A stretch of 64,000 bases of DNA, from assembly GCF_000473105.1 (NCBI RefSeq), contig NZ_KI421498.1, positions 1,364,001 to 1,428,000 on the forward strand, read 5' to 3'. Origin of the DNA: Phaeobacter inhibens DSM 16374 (GTDB taxonomy: Bacteria > Pseudomonadota > Alphaproteobacteria > Rhodobacterales > Rhodobacteraceae). How positions within the stretch are numbered: the stretch's first letter is position 1; every line of letters starts with the position of its first letter. Both the position numbers and the translations under genes were made by a program. The notes beneath the pieces were generated by a model. The model worked only from the letters and a program-made list of their open reading frames with translations. It ran no database searches and was not told where the DNA came from. Of the stretch, positions 61,444 through 64,000 are shown piece by piece.

Positions 61444-61593
61444 GAGAATGTTTCCTTCTGCGTGCGGACCCGGTGATGGACCGCAGATGTCATTTGATGA
61501 CGGTTTTACGCCCCCGCCCCGGCGCGGCAAAGATCTGAGCCCTTACGTGATGGGCGAAATCTACTCAAAAACGCGTTTTCTTGGCAGGGCGCG

Positions 61594-61625
61594 TATCCAA
61601 CTGACAGGTTTATGTCAGTTGGATA
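61594..61625. promoter_or_regulatory. 13-bp palindromic operator-like site
   Basis: TATCCAACTGACA (61594-61606) is perfectly inverted at 61613-61625 around GGTTTA. It ends 40 bases before the ATG of the 103-residue protein and 425 bases upstream of the WYL regulator. The symmetric TGACA-N6-TGTCA core resembles a repressor operator. It is proposed as the autoregulatory site of the adjacent YafY-type regulator. Confidence 0.55.
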
Positions 61626-61665
61626 GCGGTATTGCCAGTACATCACAGCGAATAGGAGACAAGTG

Positions 61666-61974
61666 ATGGATAAACATGTGGCAGAGATCGTGACCTTTCA
61701 TCTAGCCGAGGGCATCAAGGCAGCTGATTTCGTGGCGCTGATGCAGCGCACCGAGGGTTTTGTGCGCGCTCAATCCGGCTTTTTGCATCGTCAGCTGACC
61801 AAGGGCGCAGATGGCAGCTGGACTGACTACGTGGTGTGGAAGGACATGGCCACAGCGCAGGAGGTGGCCAAGAGTTTCATGACGCAGGATTTCTCGGCGG
61901 AGGTGATGGCGGCGATTGCGCCTGACACGGCCAAGATGCGGCATGAGGACGTGCTCTGGTCGATGGCCAGCTAG
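61666..61974 (+). CDS. Small dabb-like hypothetical protein
   Basis: A 102-residue protein, 'MDKHVAEIVTFHLAEGIKAA' then 'FVALMQRTEGFVRAQSGFLH' and 'GSWTDYVVWKDMATAQEVAK'. The pattern of two ferredoxin-like halves resembles antibiotic-biosynthesis monooxygenase/dabb-fold proteins. Catalytic residues are not evident. AGGAG precedes the start; GTG 61663 or ATG 61666 could be used. It is the first gene of a two-gene run with the WYL regulator. Confidence 0.75.
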   Translation: MDKHVAEIVTFHLAEGIKAADFVALMQRTEGFVRAQSGFLHRQLTKGADGSWTDYVVWKDMATAQEVAKSFMTQDFSAEVMAAIAPDTAKMRHEDVLWSMAS

Positions 61975-62050
61975 GCTCAGGCAACTTTGAGGCTCCTGGG
62001 GCTGGGCGGGTGGTCTTGACCTCCTGCCCTGCCCGTATCAAGGCTAGGCC

Positions 62051-62740
62051 ATGCGCCGTACTGACCGCCTTTTTGATATTATCCAGATCCTGCGCGACGG
62101 CAATTTGCACCGCGCGCAGGACATTGCTGAACGGCTGGAGGTATCCACCCGAACAATCTACCGCGACATGGATACGCTGGTGGCCAGCGGTGTGCCGGTC
62201 GAAGGCGCGCGCGGGGTCGGCTATATGGTGCGCGAGGCAATCACCCTGCCGCCCCTCACACTCACCAGCGAGGAGTTGGAGGCGCTGAACCTTGGCATGG
62301 CGATTGTTGCCGAGGCTGCCGACCCGGATCTGAAGGCTGCCGCCGAAAGGCTCGCTGCCAAGGTGGATGCGGTATTGCCAGAGCGCACTATCGCCGAAGC
62401 CGATGCCTGGAAATTTGCAGTCTACCCCTTTGCCAATGTGGCGCGGGGATTTACCCAGATGCCCACACTGCGCGCAGCGATCAAGGCGCGCCAGAAGCTG
62501 CATCTGACCTACAGACGCATTGATGACGCGCTGACCGAACGGGTCATCCGCCCGCTGCATATGGAATATTGGGGGCGGGTCTGGACCCTCACTGCCTGGT
62601 GCGAGACACGGGAGGATTTCAGGGTATTTCGGGTTGATCTGATTGAGGCGGCCACGCCCTTACCGGAACTCTTCGTGGATGAACCGGGCAAGCGGTTGAT
62701 GGATTATCAGCCCTATGCCGACACGTCCGCGCCGGGCTGA
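62051..62740 (+). CDS. YafY-type HTH and WYL-domain transcriptional regulator
   Basis: A 229-residue regulator. The N-terminal winged helix-turn-helix of HTH_11 type is 'MRRTDRLFDIIQILRDG' and 'AERLEVSTRTIYRDMDTLV'. A linker helix region follows, then a WYL domain (about 135-225: 'IKARQKLHLTYRRIDDAL', 'LHMEYWGRVWTLTAWCETR', 'FRVFRVDLIEAA'). WYL domains sense ligands, often nucleic acids or small molecules. It lies 77 bp downstream of the dabb-like gene and probably controls it through the palindrome at 61594. Confidence 0.9.
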   Translation: MRRTDRLFDIIQILRDGNLHRAQDIAERLEVSTRTIYRDMDTLVASGVPVEGARGVGYMVREAITLPPLTLTSEELEALNLGMAIVAEAADPDLKAAAERLAAKVDAVLPERTIAEADAWKFAVYPFANVARGFTQMPTLRAAIKARQKLHLTYRRIDDALTERVIRPLHMEYWGRVWTLTAWCETREDFRVFRVDLIEAATPLPELFVDEPGKRLMDYQPYADTSAPG

Positions 62741-62749
62741 TCCGCCGCG

Positions 62750-63877
62750 TCAGCTGCCAGTCGGGAAAACGAAACAGCGGTTGCGGCGCACAGTCAGCCA
62801 CATCACCCGTCCGGCATCCGGCAAGAAGACATTCGGTACCGTCGCCTTCAACACGCTGCCGTCAAAATCCATGCAAAACTCAACCAGGCTCTCATGTCCG
62901 AGGAAGCGGGCCCGCTTGACCACGCCGCGCGCTGCAACCCCATCGCTGGGCGTCGGATGCGGACCGCGCCCGTTGCGGTCAAAATCAATGCGCAGATGCT
63001 GCGGGCGGAACACGATGTCTACCTTGGTGCCATCCGGCACGCCGGGAGCCAGAAACTGGCCAAATGGGGTTTCGGCAAGCGCCCCGTTCACCTCGGCATG
63101 CAGGACATTGGTATCGCTGAAAAACCCCACTGCCGCGCGGTCCGCCGGCCGGGTATAGACATTATAGGGCGCGCCCTGCTGTACAATTTTTCCGGATCGC
63201 ATCAGCGCGATCTCATCAGCCATCCGCATCGCCTCTTCCGGTTCATGAGTGACCAGCAAGACGGCGGCGTCCTCTTCCTTTAGCAGTGTCAGAGTTTCGT
63301 CACGAATGCCGTCGCGCAGGCGATTGTCCAACCCGGAAAACGGCTCATCCATCAGCATGATCCGCGGCTTGGGCGCCAGCGCGCGGGCCAGCGCCACGCG
63401 CTGCTGTTCACCGCCGGACAGCTGATGCGGGAATTCATCAATATACTGAGAGAGAGAGACCTTTCGCAGCAACTCTTCGACGCGGGCGCGTTTTTCGTCC
63501 TTGCTGCCCTTTAGGCCGAAGGCAACATTGTCGGCAACGCTCAGATGCGGAAACAGCGCAAAGTCCTGAAACATCAAACCGATCTCACGACGCTCCGGCG
63601 GCACGCGAAACACGGTATCGCAGATCAGCTTGCCATCGACATAGATCTCGCCGCTGTCCTGCATCTCCACCCCGGCGATCATCCGCAACGTGGTGGATTT
63701 TCCGCATCCCGACGGACCAAGCAGGCAGGTCACCTGCCCGGCCTGTATCTGCAACGACACATCATCCACCACCGCGCGCCCATCAAAGAACCGCCGCAGA
63801 TTGCGAATTTCGAGACGTGGCGCAGGGGCAGACGCGCTGTTGGTGCCAAGCATCGGATCAGGGGGAGAGGATGTCAT
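62750..63877 (-). CDS. ABC transporter ATP-binding protein (FbpC/PotA-like)
   Basis: A 375-residue ATPase for an import system of the ferric iron, spermidine or thiamine class. Walker A 'LLGPSGCGKSTTLRMIAGV' is near residue 52, signature 'LSGGEQQRVALARALA', Walker B 'IMLMDEPFSGLDNRLRD' and switch His in 'LLVTHEPEEAMRMA'. The C-terminal TOBE-like regulatory domain ('VFRPQHLRIDFDRNGRG', 'HESLVEFCMDFDGSVLKA') is longest like FbpC. The permease and binding-protein genes presumably lie beyond the window edge, so the substrate is unresolved. Start ATG 63877, GAGGT upstream. Confidence 0.85.
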   Translation of the reverse strand: MTSSPPDPMLGTNSASAPAPRLEIRNLRRFFDGRAVVDDVSLQIQAGQVTCLLGPSGCGKSTTLRMIAGVEMQDSGEIYVDGKLICDTVFRVPPERREIGLMFQDFALFPHLSVADNVAFGLKGSKDEKRARVEELLRKVSLSQYIDEFPHQLSGGEQQRVALARALAPKPRIMLMDEPFSGLDNRLRDGIRDETLTLLKEEDAAVLLVTHEPEEAMRMADEIALMRSGKIVQQGAPYNVYTRPADRAAVGFFSDTNVLHAEVNGALAETPFGQFLAPGVPDGTKVDIVFRPQHLRIDFDRNGRGPHPTPSDGVAARGVVKRARFLGHESLVEFCMDFDGSVLKATVPNVFLPDAGRVMWLTVRRNRCFVFPTGS

Positions 63878-64000
63878 GCGACCTCGTTATTCATGTCCGA
63901 CCTAAATGATCGGGCTTAGCCCGCAGATATCAACCCCACTGTTCCCATGCAAGAGAGCGGGATACCGCGCAACAGCCAGAGCGGCCCCCATATGTCATGA
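63878..64000. other. Right edge of window
   Basis: Region upstream of the ABC transporter ATPase. No complete gene is visible; a short CGGGCT-TAG-CCCG inverted repeat lies near 63911-63923. A gene of the same transport operon may continue outside. Confidence 0.3.

Noticed and set aside
1-64000. CRISPR arrays, insertion sequences, prophage or integrase genes
   Set aside because: No regularly spaced direct repeats of CRISPR type, transposase-like frames, or phage structural genes were seen on either strand.

Overview
The window is a chromosomal segment of an alphaproteobacterium, almost certainly a member of the Rhodobacteraceae (Roseobacter group; Phaeobacter, Leisingera or Ruegeria-like). 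The inference rests on gene content and order: yceD-rpmF-plsX-fabH-ihfA-merR followed by tRNA-Pro; the scpA-scpB-nagZ-SPOR-argS-dgt block divergent from an ErpA-type gene; dnaB-alr-mlaEF-radA-cvpA-purF; surE-pcm-M23; tatABC; a long two-domain-type dcd; and DksA with a degraded zinc finger. The DNA is GC-rich throughout except in a few places noted below. No rRNA, insertion sequence, prophage or CRISPR array was seen.

Layout. 0-3.5 kb: an ABC-F ATPase, an OlsB-like acyltransferase and the lipoprotein BamE, all on the minus strand. 3.6-10.7 kb: a plus-strand run for ribosomal protein L32, fatty-acid initiation (PlsX, FabH), IHF-alpha, a MerR regulator with a giant low-complexity tail, and tRNA-Pro(GGG). 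10.8-20.3 kb: dcd, then the minus-strand block scpB, scpA, nagZ, SPOR protein, argS, YciI-like and dgt, with an erpA-type gene divergent from it. 20.5-26.3 kb: a DUF421 membrane protein, a putative two-gene precursor-like operon (see below), xth, a cold-shock gene, an FAD monooxygenase and dksA. 26.4-37.7 kb: two MoxR-VWA chaperone pairs. The first is split by a DUF998 protein, a toxin-antitoxin-like pair and a DUF2927 lipoprotein; the second is contiguous. rsgA and a large OmpA-like protein lie between them. 37.8-43.8 kb: a glycosyltransferase, an unrecognised conserved gene, pyrC, pyrE and dnaB. 44-50.3 kb: alr, mlaE, mlaF, an AT-richer DUF2971 gene, a PqiA-like protein, radA and cvpA. 50.8-58.2 kb: a degenerate Hint-domain protein, purF, a DUF2199 protein, a small PilP/GspC-like protein, an SDR, surE, pcm and an NlpD-like protein. 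58.3-63.9 kb: a DUF815 ATPase, rpiB, tatCBA, a small dabb-like protein with a YafY-type WYL regulator, and an ABC transporter ATPase.

Most genes are ordinary housekeeping. They cover DNA replication and repair (dnaB, xth, radA, scpAB, dgt, dcd), pyrimidine and purine synthesis (pyrC, pyrE, purF), translation (rpmF, argS, rsgA, tRNA-Pro, ABC-F), envelope biogenesis (bamE, olsB, nagZ, alr, mlaEF, NlpD-like, OmpA-like, tatABC) and global regulation (ihfA, dksA, csp).

The most interesting candidate for an undescribed system is the minus-strand pair at 22393-22629 and 21062-22321. It is a 78-residue protein carrying three evenly spaced LFSSGS repeats, the last being its exact C-terminus. A 71-bp gap containing a 9-bp hairpin separates it from a 419-residue, probably helical protein of unknown function. 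This arrangement resembles a multi-core peptide precursor and its partner. Other points worth a second look are the 1138-residue MerR protein, the DUF2971 insertion inside an mla operon, a Hint domain lacking its catalytic residues downstream of a perfect CtrA-type site, and a 13-bp operator-like palindrome next to a WYL regulator.
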